Shown here: positions 24,056 through 32,257 of the stretch, in pieces | Position numbering within the stretch: the first letter of the stretch is position 1 | How the letters are laid out: each line of letters starts with the position of its first letter | Source: Deltaproteobacteria bacterium | GTDB lineage: Bacteria; Desulfobacterota; Syntrophia; Syntrophales; Smithellaceae | NCBI GenBank assembly: GCA_025361065.1 | Contig: JANYAY010000180.1 | Location: 1-52,512 of the forward strand | Length of the DNA: 52,512 bases | Reading direction: 5' to 3' | The notes under the pieces: generated by a model | Databases searched by the model: none | Told to the model about the DNA's origin: nothing | Seen by the model: only the letters and a program-made list of their open reading frames with translations | Made by a program: the position numbers and the translations under genes

Positions 24056-25130
24056 AAATAATATCTTACCAGTAAGAAGATCCATTATTCGTCAGAAGTT
24101 TCCCGATTTCAAAATTGACGGCCTGATATTTTTTAATATGAATAACATTCGTTACCTGTCCGGATTTACCGGTAGCGATGGTGTTTTGATCATTGGTGAA
24201 AATAGAATAGTATTGCTTGTTGACGGTCGCTATATAACACAGGCAAGATTAGAGGTAGCAGATGTAGAAATAATTGAATACAAAGACAAGATTAAAGGAA
24301 TTATTAAGACTGTTCAGGAATTGGCTCTGAAACACATTGGTTTTGAAGCAGGGTCTATTGCGGTGCAAACATATAATCAATTGATCCGGGAATTGCAGCA
24401 GGAAGTTTTAGTGCCTCTGGGTAATGAGCTGAAATTGCTCCGCGCCAATAAGGATGAAGCGGAAATTGAATTAATGAAAAGAGCGGCGGAAATTTCTTCC
24501 GCGGCAATTTCTGCTTTGATCCCGGAAATCAAAGCCGGTTGTACCGAAAAAGACATAGCCCTGCTGCTGGAAATAATCTCCCGGAAGTCCGGTGCAGATC
24601 AACTTGCCTTTGACACAATTGTCGCTTCCGGAGAAAATTCTGCCCTGCCTCACGCTAAACCGACTGATAGAAAAATCAGGCCGGGAGATTTTATAGTTAT
24701 TGATTTTGGGGTTAAATACAACGGTTATTGTTCTGATGAAACTTGTACTTTTGTTTTTCAGAAGTTGACAGATGAGCAAAAGAATGTTTATCAGCTAGTG
24801 AAAAAAGCGCATGATCGGGCCATTGCTGCTGTTCGGGCGAACACTGCCGCCGCTCAAATTGACCGCTGCGCACGAGATATTTTTGGAGAAAAATATGAAA
24901 AGTATTTTTCACACGGAACCGGTCATGGTGTCGGTTTGGAAGTTCATGAGGCTCCTCGCCTTGCTTCCGATTCTCCAGATATTTTAGAAGAACAGATGGT
25001 GGTTACAGTTGAACCCGGGATTTATTTACCGGGCCATTGGGGTATTCGAATCGAAGATACAATTTTAGTTAAAAAAAATAGTTGCGAAAAGCTGACAAAA
25101 ATGGATAAAGGACTAATTATTATCGAATAA
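24045..25130 (+). CDS. M24 family Xaa-Pro aminopeptidase
   Basis: The 361-residue metallopeptidase removes N-terminal residues preceding proline. The N-terminal creatinase-like domain (about 1-130) includes YLSGFTGSDGVLII. The catalytic pita-bread domain holds the metal ligands: Asp in VIDFGVKYNGYCSDET (two aspartates), His in GTGHGVGLEVHE, Glu in VEPGIYLPG and Glu in GIRIEDT. It is the common form found before efp in many bacteria, but here gcvH follows. Start ATG 24045 overlaps the preceding TPR gene. Cytoplasmic; dinuclear Mn or Co expected. Confidence 0.9.
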   Translation: MQRENNILPVRRSIIRQKFPDFKIDGLIFFNMNNIRYLSGFTGSDGVLIIGENRIVLLVDGRYITQARLEVADVEIIEYKDKIKGIIKTVQELALKHIGFEAGSIAVQTYNQLIRELQQEVLVPLGNELKLLRANKDEAEIELMKRAAEISSAAISALIPEIKAGCTEKDIALLLEIISRKSGADQLAFDTIVASGENSALPHAKPTDRKIRPGDFIVIDFGVKYNGYCSDETCTFVFQKLTDEQKNVYQLVKKAHDRAIAAVRANTAAAQIDRCARDIFGEKYEKYFSHGTGHGVGLEVHEAPRLASDSPDILEEQMVVTVEPGIYLPGHWGIRIEDTILVKKNSCEKLTKMDKGLIIIE

Positions 25131-25149
25131 AAGCAGAGGTTATGCTGTT

Positions 25150-25548
25150 ATGAAAATATTTCCAGAAGATCTCCTTTACAGCCGTGAACATATCTGGGTG
25201 CGGATTGATGGAGATATGGCTACATTGGGGATTACGGATTATGCTCAGGAACGTTTGGGAGAAATCCTGTCTGTTGAATTTCCGGAAAACGATACTTATA
25301 TCGAACGTGATGAAACATTTGGCTCTGTTGAATCCACCAAGGCGGTAATCGATTTGGTTTCTCCGGTCAGTGGAACTATTGTCAGTGTTAATGAAGATAT
25401 TAACGATGATATTGGTATAATAAACAGTGACCCGCATGATATTGGCTGGCTGGTGGTAATTGAAATGGATGACTTGGGACAACTAGATGACTTGCTTGAT
25501 GCGACAGGATACCATGATTTCATAATGCAAGAGGAAGACACGGACTGA
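25150..25548 (+). CDS. gcvH: Glycine cleavage system H protein
   Basis: The 132-residue lipoyl-carrier protein has the lipoylation site GSVESTKAV with Lys64, and ITDYAQERLGEILSVEFP before it. It shuttles the aminomethyl group between P, T and L proteins, or serves as a lipoate-relay carrier. The rest of the glycine cleavage system is not in the window. The next gene is a lipoate-ligase-family enzyme 8 bp downstream, so the two likely work together on protein lipoylation. Confidence 0.93.
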   Translation: MKIFPEDLLYSREHIWVRIDGDMATLGITDYAQERLGEILSVEFPENDTYIERDETFGSVESTKAVIDLVSPVSGTIVSVNEDINDDIGIINSDPHDIGWLVVIEMDDLGQLDDLLDATGYHDFIMQEEDTD

Positions 25549-25556
25549 GTCCCTTT

Positions 25557-26396
25557 ATGGCCTGGAGGGTTTTAGACTTTCAATGTTATAATGCGTTTGA
25601 AAATATGGCTATTGATGAAGCCATTTTTCGCGAAACAATAAAAAATAAAAAACCTCCCACGATTAGATTTTACGGATGGCGGCCGACGGCAGTATCCATT
25701 GGCTATTTTCAGGATATTAAAAAAGAAGTTAATGTTGAAAAATGCCGGGCGGACGGTGTCGATATTGTCCGCAGGCTCAGTGGGGGAAAGGCCGTTTTCC
25801 ATTGCCATGAAGTTACCTATTCCGTTATAGCCTGCAATACTGAAGTATCATTTCCCCCCGATATTTTAGGAACATATAAAATTATCAGCAATTGTATTGC
25901 TCACGGGTTGGCCTGTTTGGGAATAGAAGCGGTTCTGGCGGAAACAGGCCGCACTTTGCACGATACTGATTTTAGAGCATGTTGCTTTTCCATACCGTCC
26001 AGAAACGAGCTCCTTGTTTCCGGACGTAAAATTTGCGGCAGTGCTCAAATGAGATCCGGCGGTGGTTTCCTGCAGCACGGTTCTATATTGACAGGTTTTG
26101 ATCCGGTTAAAACGGCATCATTGTTATTACCAATGCGTACTGATTTGCAATTGCGAAAGCTGAAAGATTCTGTTGCGGCAATTAATGAAGAGCTTGACCG
26201 ACCGGTTGACGAAAAGGAAATTTGTGCCAGTTTAAAAAAAGGTTTTAAGGCAGTGCTGAGCAGGGAAATCAAAGAAGGAACATTGACCTCTGCGGAAGAA
26301 GATCTTGTGACCAAATTAATGCAAAAATATGCAGATTTAAAATGGAACATGAACAGAAAGAAGAACTCTTTAAAATTGGGAATTGAAGACAAATGA
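25557..26396 (+). CDS. Lipoate-protein ligase / octanoyltransferase family (LplA-like)
   Basis: The 279-residue protein belongs to the BPL_LplA_LipB family. It has VDIVRRLSGGKAVFH (residues 68-82), the helix start AFENMAIDEAIF, and the catalytic-lysine region VSGRKICGSAQ with Lys158. Family members attach lipoate or octanoate to carrier proteins. Neighbouring gcvH is the natural substrate. Whether it is a ligase using ATP, a LipM-type transferase (a nearby Cys would be needed, and ACCFS near 141-145 could supply it) or an amidotransferase cannot be told here. Its stop overlaps the hisC start (ATGA). Confidence 0.85.
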   Translation: MAWRVLDFQCYNAFENMAIDEAIFRETIKNKKPPTIRFYGWRPTAVSIGYFQDIKKEVNVEKCRADGVDIVRRLSGGKAVFHCHEVTYSVIACNTEVSFPPDILGTYKIISNCIAHGLACLGIEAVLAETGRTLHDTDFRACCFSIPSRNELLVSGRKICGSAQMRSGGGFLQHGSILTGFDPVKTASLLLPMRTDLQLRKLKDSVAAINEELDRPVDEKEICASLKKGFKAVLSREIKEGTLTSAEEDLVTKLMQKYADLKWNMNRKKNSLKLGIEDK

Positions 26397-27451
26397 AACT
26401 CCAAGATTTAGTGAATAAGGAAATATTCAAGCAAAAAGGCTATATAGCACCGGAATTAACTGGTGACATAAAACTGGATGCCAATGAAAGTCCTTTTGGC
26501 TTCAAGAAGGCTTTGCAAAAGAAACTCCTGGAGGCATTCGGCAAAGTTGAACTAAATCGCTATCCCGAAGCCGGTTCTTTCCGGTTGCGGGAGAGATTTG
26601 CCAAATATTATGGTGTGAATAAAGACATGATTATGCTGGGCAACGGATCTGACGAACTAATTCAAATCCTTTGTCTGACTCTGCAAGGGAAAACAAATGG
26701 CGTACTGGTTCCGGTTCCTACTTTCGTTATGTACAAAATCATCGGTATCAATACCGGTAATAAAGTTGTCGAAGTGCCGCTGGATGAAAACTATGATCTT
26801 GATCTCCCCGCCATGATAAGCAAAATTAAATCAAATTTTCCGGCACTTGTTTATTTGAGCTATCCTAATAGTCCTACCGGAAATTGTTTTGATAGAGACA
26901 AAATAGAGGCAATTCTTCAAAAAACTTCCGGGATCGTTATCGTAGATGAGGCGTATGCCGGATTTTCCGGGGCAACCTTGTTGCCTCTGCTGAAGAAATA
27001 TGATAATTTCATCATTTTAAAAACGCTTTCCAAAGTGGGTTTGGCAGCCATGCGATTGGGTTTCCTGATAGGAAACGCCGATCTGATTGCTCAAATGGAC
27101 AAGGTCAGATTGCCGTATAATGTTAATTCGCTTTCCCAGGTAGCCGCCGGTTTCTTTCTTGATTATCAGGAAGAATTCGCAGGTCATGTTGCAGAAATTG
27201 TAACAAGGCGCGAGGAACTTTATCGGGGATTGAAAAATATTGACGGAATTCGGCCTTTTCCTTCCCGTGCAAATTTTATTTTTTTTAGTTGCGCTTTTGA
27301 TTCAGATCGCATATACAAGCAACTTGTTGAAAAAGGCATAATAGTTAAAAATTTAAACTCTACCCTGATGCCCAACTGTATCCGGGTTACGGTAGGAAAT
27401 CGCAAAGAAAACACTGCTTTCTTGAAAGCTTTGAAAAGTGTTGTTTCTTAA
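26393..27451 (+). CDS. hisC: Histidinol-phosphate aminotransferase
   Basis: The 352-residue PLP enzyme transaminates imidazole-acetol phosphate in histidine synthesis. Typical motifs are IKLDANESPFG (about 26-36), LGNGSDELIQILC, YPNSPTGN, IVIVDEAYAGFSG and the PLP-lysine sequence TLSKVGLAAMRLGF with Lys214. The C-terminus has the phosphate-binding RVTVGNRKEN. No other his genes are next to it, so it may serve broader aminotransferase needs. It overlaps the lipoate-ligase gene by 4 bp and is followed by a good terminator. Confidence 0.9.
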   Translation: MKLQDLVNKEIFKQKGYIAPELTGDIKLDANESPFGFKKALQKKLLEAFGKVELNRYPEAGSFRLRERFAKYYGVNKDMIMLGNGSDELIQILCLTLQGKTNGVLVPVPTFVMYKIIGINTGNKVVEVPLDENYDLDLPAMISKIKSNFPALVYLSYPNSPTGNCFDRDKIEAILQKTSGIVIVDEAYAGFSGATLLPLLKKYDNFIILKTLSKVGLAAMRLGFLIGNADLIAQMDKVRLPYNVNSLSQVAAGFFLDYQEEFAGHVAEIVTRREELYRGLKNIDGIRPFPSRANFIFFSCAFDSDRIYKQLVEKGIIVKNLNSTLMPNCIRVTVGNRKENTAFLKALKSVVS

Positions 27452-27487
27452 GTAAGGAGCGTGATTAAGAACTGATTGAAAATTTCC

Positions 27488-27537
27488 AGGGTAGTTTACG
27501 GCAAGTGATTTGCACTGCGCCGTACTGCCCTTTTTTT
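27488..27537 (+). terminator. Rho-independent terminator after hisC
   Basis: AGGGTAGTTTACGGC pairs with GCCGTACTGCCCT, leaving a loop of about 17 bases, and seven Ts follow. It ends the transcript of the M24 peptidase-gcvH-lplA-hisC group. Confidence 0.85.
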
Positions 27538-27689
27538 GTTTGTGAAACTCCAATTTCCAATACGCAGGGCATAACCTATTAGTTCACAAGGAGAAATTGG
27601 TAAGTTGAACAATCCAGCAAAGCGGAGGGTATCAGACCCATTGTTTCTCAAAGACATGATCATGAATTATAAAAACCAGGAGGATTACA

Positions 27690-27881
27690 TTGGAAGTAAA
27701 AGTAATTGATAATGATGTAGAAAAAGCTCTGAAAATTTTGAAAAACAAACTTTCTAAAAGCGGCTTATTTAAAGAATTGAAAGTTCGCCGCGCCTATGAA
27801 AAACCATCGGTGAAGAAAAAGAGAAAAACAATTGAAGCGCGCCGGCGATTGGCCAAGGTGCAAAGACGCCGTAGTAACTGA
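27690..27881 (+). CDS. rpsU: 30S ribosomal protein S21
   Basis: The 63-residue basic protein matches S21: VKVIDNDVEKALKILKNKL, then GLFKELKVRRAYEKPSVKKK and RRRLAKVQRRR. It binds near the 16S rRNA 3' end and aids initiation. The start codon is TTG at 27690, supported by GGAGG eight bases upstream and the conserved N-terminus. The gene stands alone after the hisC terminator; a promoter should lie in 27541-27680, where CCAATTTC and GAAATTGG form an inverted repeat. Confidence 0.93.
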   Translation: MEVKVIDNDVEKALKILKNKLSKSGLFKELKVRRAYEKPSVKKKRKTIEARRRLAKVQRRRSN

Positions 27882-27907
27882 GCAAAAGAGAGCTTTACCG
27901 ATCGATA

Positions 27908-27957
27908 AACGGATAACTTTAATAGCCCGGTGCTTTGAGTTTATCAGGTTATCCGTT
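27908..27957 (+). terminator. Stem-loop after rpsU
   Basis: AACGGATAAC (27908-27917) pairs perfectly with GTTATCCGTT (27948-27957) around a 30-base loop. No T-run follows. It could protect the rpsU 3' end or attenuate read-through to the next gene. Confidence 0.4.
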
Positions 27958-28126
27958 GAGAAGCCGATGATTGGAGCCGGCAAAGTCAGCAATTGTAGGC
28001 GATTTTGGTCTTGCCCTTATTAACATGATTCCGCCTTCAGCCCGAATATTCGGACAGTTACAGCAAAAGACCGTTTCTGCATTCTCAATTATTCAGAATG
28101 CCTTGCTTCCGGGGGGTATTTGCCGC

Positions 28127-28780
28127 ATGGACGAAAAACAATATGTAGTTGATGCGCTTTCCATTGAAGAATCCTGGCGAATGTTTCGTATCATGGCAGA
28201 ATTTGTCGATGCCTTTGAAACAATGTCCAATATTCATAATGCTGTCAGTATTTTCGGTTCGGCACGGGTTAAGCAGGAAGATGAATATTATCAAAAAGCT
28301 GAAAAATTGGGTCTTCTTTTAGCCCAAAATGGGTTTAATGTGATCACTGGTGGCGGCCCGGGTATTATGGAAGCGGCAAATAAGGGTGCCAGTGAAGGTG
28401 GCGGCAAATCGATAGGGATGAACATTCGCCTGCCTTTTGAGCAAAAACCAAATCCCTATGCTAATGTTCACCTTGATTATAAATATTTTTTCATCCGCAA
28501 GGTAATGTTCGTTAAATATGCGGTAGCTTATGTCATTCTGCCGGGCGGATTTGGTACTATGGATGAATTATTTGAGGCATTGACTTTAATTCAAACCAGG
28601 AGAATTAAAAGTTTTCCCGTAATCCTCATGGGCGGTAAGTATTGGCAAGGTCTTTTTGATTGGATAAGAAACACCATGTTGACGGAGGGGAAAATTTCTC
28701 CGGCTGATCTTGATCTTATTCAAATTGTTGATAATCCTGAAGAAGCCGTTCGCCACATCAAAAAGTATGTTATAGTTTGA
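28127..28780 (+). CDS. LOG family (TIGR00730) protein
   Basis: The 217-residue protein has the LOG/lysine decarboxylase-like Rossmann fold: VSIFGSARVKQEDEYYQ, the loop ITGGGPGIMEAANKGA and the signature LPGGFGTMDELFEALTLIQT. These match phosphoribohydrolases that release free cytokinin-type bases or cleave AMP/GMP-like nucleotides. I chose ATG 28127, preceded by GGGGGG, because the residues before it are not conserved; a frame from 27971 exists. It is cytoplasmic and appears intact. The natural substrate in bacteria is often unknown. Confidence 0.88.
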   Translation: MDEKQYVVDALSIEESWRMFRIMAEFVDAFETMSNIHNAVSIFGSARVKQEDEYYQKAEKLGLLLAQNGFNVITGGGPGIMEAANKGASEGGGKSIGMNIRLPFEQKPNPYANVHLDYKYFFIRKVMFVKYAVAYVILPGGFGTMDELFEALTLIQTRRIKSFPVILMGGKYWQGLFDWIRNTMLTEGKISPADLDLIQIVDNPEEAVRHIKKYVIV

Positions 28781-28790
28781 TTAATTTCTT

Positions 28791-28932
28791 TTCCAAATCA
28801 CAGATGATACCGCGGCGGCTAGGAGGAGATGACGAGGCGTATAACTAATACGTTGAGGAAACCGACGACCCCGGCCTGCGCCGGGGCAGGCTGTGCCAAC
28901 AAAGGTAGCGCTTGATTTGGGAATGGAATAAT
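28791..28932 (-). repeat. Dispersed intergenic repeat, short copy
   Basis: The minus strand of this stretch repeats both ends and the central palindrome of the element at 3441-3787, without its ~200-base interior. Shared blocks are AAATC.AAGC, CCTGCCCCGG/CAGGCCGGGG, TTCCTCAA.GTAT and GCCGCCGCNNTATCATCT. It begins just after the LOG stop codon. No protein is encoded. Confidence 0.65.
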
Positions 28933-28964
28933 ATTATCTGGCAGTTTCGAGAGTATAACATCTT

Positions 28965-30335
28965 ATGGCATCGGAAAAATTGCTGGCTGATCTGAAAAAA
29001 GGTGTCATCGCTCCTTGTTATCTTCTTTACGGCGAAGAAGAATATTTAATTAGTGAGACTCTCCAGCAAATTTTAGACTTAATTATACCCCCAACAGACC
29101 GTGATTTTGGCCTGTTTTACCTGGATGGCGAAAACACTGATGTTGACAACCTGATTGAACACATTTTAACACCTTCACTATTAGGCGGCAGGAAAGTTGT
29201 GGTGGTTCGCAATACAACAATTTTCCATTCCAGTGATAATCTGGCTGATCTGGTTCAAAAAATACGTAATAATGTTGATGATAATCCCTCCAAAGCCGCA
29301 AAATATTTTTTAACTTTCCTCAAACTGGCAGGATTTTCTCTGGAAGATTTACGCCAAAACGGTTGGCAGCGTATTTCCGATGGGCAGTGGAGCAAAGTTG
29401 TTGCAGGGGATTCAGGCGAAGACCGTGAAAAATGGCTTCCCCGTATATTGGAAATTTGCTCAAATTTAGGTCTTGCTGAATTATCCGGGACAGATAAAAT
29501 AGAACGATTGGAAAAAATTTTTCAAAATGGCCTTCCCGGGGGTAACTGCCTGATCTTTACGGCGGAAACCGTCGATAAAAGAAGAAAAATATACAAGATG
29601 ATTGCCCAGCAGGGAATTGTCCTGAATTTTAGCATAGCTAAGGGAGAAGTAGCACAAAAAGAAGCTCTCCAAAAACAAATTCAAAAATTGCTGGAGTGTT
29701 ATAAAAAGAAGCTATCGCCGACGGCCTGGGTTAGTTTGGGGAAAAAAACAGGATTTGAATTGCGCCGATCAATTATGGAAATGGAAAAGCTTATCTTTTT
29801 TGTCGGTGATCGTCCGGTGATTGAGGAGGGGGATGTCGAAGAGGTTGTCGGCAAAACCAGGGAAGATTCCATTTTTGACTTAACAACAGCCTTAAGCGAA
29901 AAAAATCAACTGGCCGCACTCCATGCCCTGAAAGCTTTATTGGATCAAGGGTTGCATCACTTGATGATTCTCACAATGATCGTCAGAGAAATCCGTTTTT
30001 TGCTGCACGCAAAAATTTTAGTCAACTCCGGGAAATTGCCAAAATTTAGTAGCAGTATGGAATATGGCTGGTTCCAGAAGAATATTCATTCTGCATTGAG
30101 TGAGCTGGCTGCTACAAAAGAATTACCGAAAGATTTTCTGACGGGCAAGCATCCTTTTGTTATTTTTAATGCTCTGCGCAATTGCGGACGATTTTCTTAT
30201 CCGGTGTTGATAGGCTATCTTGATGACTTGCTCGAAATCGATCGCCGGTTCAAATCTTCGTCCAGAGATCCGCAACTGTTACTGGAAAATTTCCTGATTA
30301 AAGCCTGTGCTAAGCCGTTCGCTAACAATAACTAA
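28965..30335 (+). CDS. holA: DNA polymerase III subunit delta (enlarged)
   Basis: The 456-residue protein is the clamp-loader delta subunit that opens the beta clamp. N-terminal YLLYGEEEYLISETLQQIL and LLGGRKVVVVRN, and the C-terminal helical collar region with GKTREDSIFDLTTALSEKN and LLENFLIKACA, identify it. Usual length is about 340. About 110 extra residues (roughly 88-190: NADLVQKIRNNV-type stretch through RQNGWQRISDGQWSKVVAGD and ILEICSNLG) lie inside the ATPase-like domain and split it from the GGNCLIFTAETVDKRRK part. The insertion is in frame and reads as real protein. Single gene. Confidence 0.85.
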   Translation: MASEKLLADLKKGVIAPCYLLYGEEEYLISETLQQILDLIIPPTDRDFGLFYLDGENTDVDNLIEHILTPSLLGGRKVVVVRNTTIFHSSDNLADLVQKIRNNVDDNPSKAAKYFLTFLKLAGFSLEDLRQNGWQRISDGQWSKVVAGDSGEDREKWLPRILEICSNLGLAELSGTDKIERLEKIFQNGLPGGNCLIFTAETVDKRRKIYKMIAQQGIVLNFSIAKGEVAQKEALQKQIQKLLECYKKKLSPTAWVSLGKKTGFELRRSIMEMEKLIFFVGDRPVIEEGDVEEVVGKTREDSIFDLTTALSEKNQLAALHALKALLDQGLHHLMILTMIVREIRFLLHAKILVNSGKLPKFSSSMEYGWFQKNIHSALSELAATKELPKDFLTGKHPFVIFNALRNCGRFSYPVLIGYLDDLLEIDRRFKSSSRDPQLLLENFLIKACAKPFANNN

Positions 30336-30357
30336 ACATCGGTAACATAAGTAACCG

Positions 30358-30410
30358 GCTTTAGGGGCCGTAACGAAATGTAAGCATTATTTCGTAACGG
30401 CCCCTAAAGC
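30358..30410. terminator. Bidirectional terminator between convergent genes
   Basis: A 22-bp stem with one mismatch (GCTTTAGGGGCCGT... against ...ACGGCCCCTAAAGC) and a 9-base loop lies between holA and the convergent NYN gene. The NYN stop codon (30404-30406) is inside the right arm. T-rich runs are weak, but the symmetry fits termination from both sides. Confidence 0.65.
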
Positions 30411-30928
30411 TTCTTGATCTTTGTCTGGGCATGTCTGCGGGCGCGCGGCAATCTTTTTGACGGTCCCTTTTTGGAGGAATGATGATCGTTTTCGTCATCA
30501 GCTTCTTTCCCTTCGGCAAAGTCGCTAATCGCTGCTTCAGTAATGGCTTTGTACATCAGCATTTCAAATTCGATGGAAGAAAGTGCGGTTTTGCCGTGCC
30601 TCGTTACATAAGAGGCAATTTCCCGGTCAGAGGAAATGATTATTGTTTCTTCCGAACTATTATCTGCTAATCTTTTGATCACATCATCTGCTTTTTCGCC
30701 GCGGCGCGAGTAAATGATGTTGATATTCCCCTGCCGGTCGCGTTCTTCCTGGGCTGAGCCTGTCTCCCAGCCGTCAAAAACGACGGTAATCTTATGTCCT
30801 TTTTTTCTTTTGTATTCAGACAGCTTGTGAATTAGTGCACGGCGGCCGGCTTCCAAACTTTGTTTTTCGTGACGGCGCAGGGAATCCGATTGTCGAATTA
30901 AGTTGTAACCATCAATTATTATATGCAT
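30404..30928 (-). CDS. NYN domain (YacP-like) endoribonuclease
   Basis: The 174-residue protein has the PIN-like NYN fold: HIIIDGYNLIRQ at the N-terminus, ITVVFDGWETG, and KADDVIKRLADN then IIISSDREIASYVTRHG, which hold acidic metal-binding residues. YacP/Rae1 relatives cut mRNA on ribosomes in Firmicutes. The C-terminal 30 residues are very basic (KKGPSKRLPRARRHAQTKIKK), suited to RNA binding. I chose ATG 30926-30928, at the conserved start; the frame extends seven codons further. Convergent with holA; divergent from the fatty-acid genes. Confidence 0.82.
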   Translation of the reverse strand: MHIIIDGYNLIRQSDSLRRHEKQSLEAGRRALIHKLSEYKRKKGHKITVVFDGWETGSAQEERDRQGNINIIYSRRGEKADDVIKRLADNSSEETIIISSDREIASYVTRHGKTALSSIEFEMLMYKAITEAAISDFAEGKEADDENDHHSSKKGPSKRLPRARRHAQTKIKKL

Positions 30929-31206
30929 GAGTGAATTTTGACATATCACGTTTCGCTATGCGAATCAACCACCTCGCAGCAAGCTTTCGAGGTATGAAAT
31001 GAACATCATTATATCGCGAGCTCGCTCACGAGAATTAACGCTCGTCCCGCGTGAGCGGGATCAAATATTTTCTTCAATTTTATTGAGGGTTTTTCTTGAC
31101 TTCAATATACTTAGTCTGTTAGCTTTCAATAAAATTTTCAATACTGGATAAAAGAGTAATTTATTATTTATCCAATTAAAATAGACAGATAGAAGGAGAA
31201 ACGGTA

Positions 31207-32064
31207 ATGGAAATTAAGAAGATTTGTGTGTTGGGTGCTGGCCTGATGGGAAATGGCATTGCACAGGTTTCTGCACAGGCAGGTTATGAAGTTACTTTGA
31301 GAGATATTGAGCAGAGATTCATTGATGGCGGTATGAACAACATTAAAAAAAATCTGAGCCGTGATGTAGAAAAAGGTAAAATGACACAAGAGCAAATGAA
31401 CGCAATTCTCGCCCGTATTAAGCCAACGTTGGACTTAAAAGAGGCTGCAACCGGAGCAGATGTGGTTGTCGAAGTTGTTATTGAAGTTATGGAGGTGAAG
31501 AAAAAGGTTTATGCCGAACTCGAAGAAATAGTGCCTCAGCATTGTTTGTTTTTTACGAATACATCGGGCCTTAGCATTACCGAAATGGCTTCCGTGACCA
31601 AAAGACCGGATCGTTTCATTGGGACTCATTTTTTCAATCCCGTTCCGGTTATGCGTTTGCTGGAGATAATTCGTGGTCATCAAACTTCTGATGAGACGCT
31701 GGAGATTGCTAAAACCTGGGGCAAGAAAATCGGCAAAGAAGTAATTATCGTCAAAGAGGCCCCGGCATTTGTTGTGAACAGAATCCTCTGCACTATGATC
31801 AATGAGGCCTTCTTCGTTCTGGATGAAGGTTTGGCTACTGCGGAAGATATTGATAAAGGCATGGTTCTGGGTTGCAACCATCCTATCGGCCCTCTTGCTC
31901 TGTCTGATCTGGTTGGCAACGATACGCTACTGCGTGTTGTCGAAGGATTGCAGCGGGAGCTTGGTGATAAATACCGGCCGGCTCCTCTTTTGAGAAAACT
32001 TGTTCGCGCCGGCAACTTTGGACGCAAATCAGGCAAGGGTGTTTACGATTATAGCAAAAAATAG
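31207..32064 (+). CDS. 3-hydroxybutyryl-CoA dehydrogenase
   Basis: The 285-residue NAD(H)-dependent enzyme oxidises 3-hydroxyacyl-CoA. The Rossmann motif [11 protein letters not shown] (9-19), NTSGLSIT, the catalytic histidine region [11 protein letters not shown] and the C-terminal NPIGPL-type sequence [16 protein letters not shown] are intact. The C-terminal KSGKGVYDY is typical. An AGAAGGAG site precedes the ATG. Together with the acyl-CoA dehydrogenase ~190 bp downstream it suggests butyryl-CoA or benzoate-derived acyl-CoA metabolism in a fermenting or syntrophic anaerobe. Confidence 0.93.
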   Translation: MEIKKICVLGAGLMGNGIAQVSAQAGYEVTLRDIEQRFIDGGMNNIKKNLSRDVEKGKMTQEQMNAILARIKPTLDLKEAATGADVVVEVVIEVMEVKKKVYAELEEIVPQHCLFFTNTSGLSITEMASVTKRPDRFIGTHFFNPVPVMRLLEIIRGHQTSDETLEIAKTWGKKIGKEVIIVKEAPAFVVNRILCTMINEAFFVLDEGLATAEDIDKGMVLGCNHPIGPLALSDLVGNDTLLRVVEGLQRELGDKYRPAPLLRKLVRAGNFGRKSGKGVYDYSKK

Positions 32065-32257
32065 GAAAGCTGGTTCAGTGGCGCAAGAAGAAGCTTTTTC
32101 AAAACGGCGAAACCGCGCAAATATTTATCGGTGCATAATGTTTCTCAAGACCGAGTGGATAAAACTCATAAGATTCAATTAAGAAAAAATTGCAGCTCAC
32201 AAAAAGACTTGTACTGGTGATTTCCGCCAGACAAAATAAGCTTAAAGGAGATAGGAA

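Noticed and set aside
25131-25149. A glycine riboswitch before gcvH
   Set aside because: Only 19 bases separate it from the upstream gene, far too few for the aptamer.
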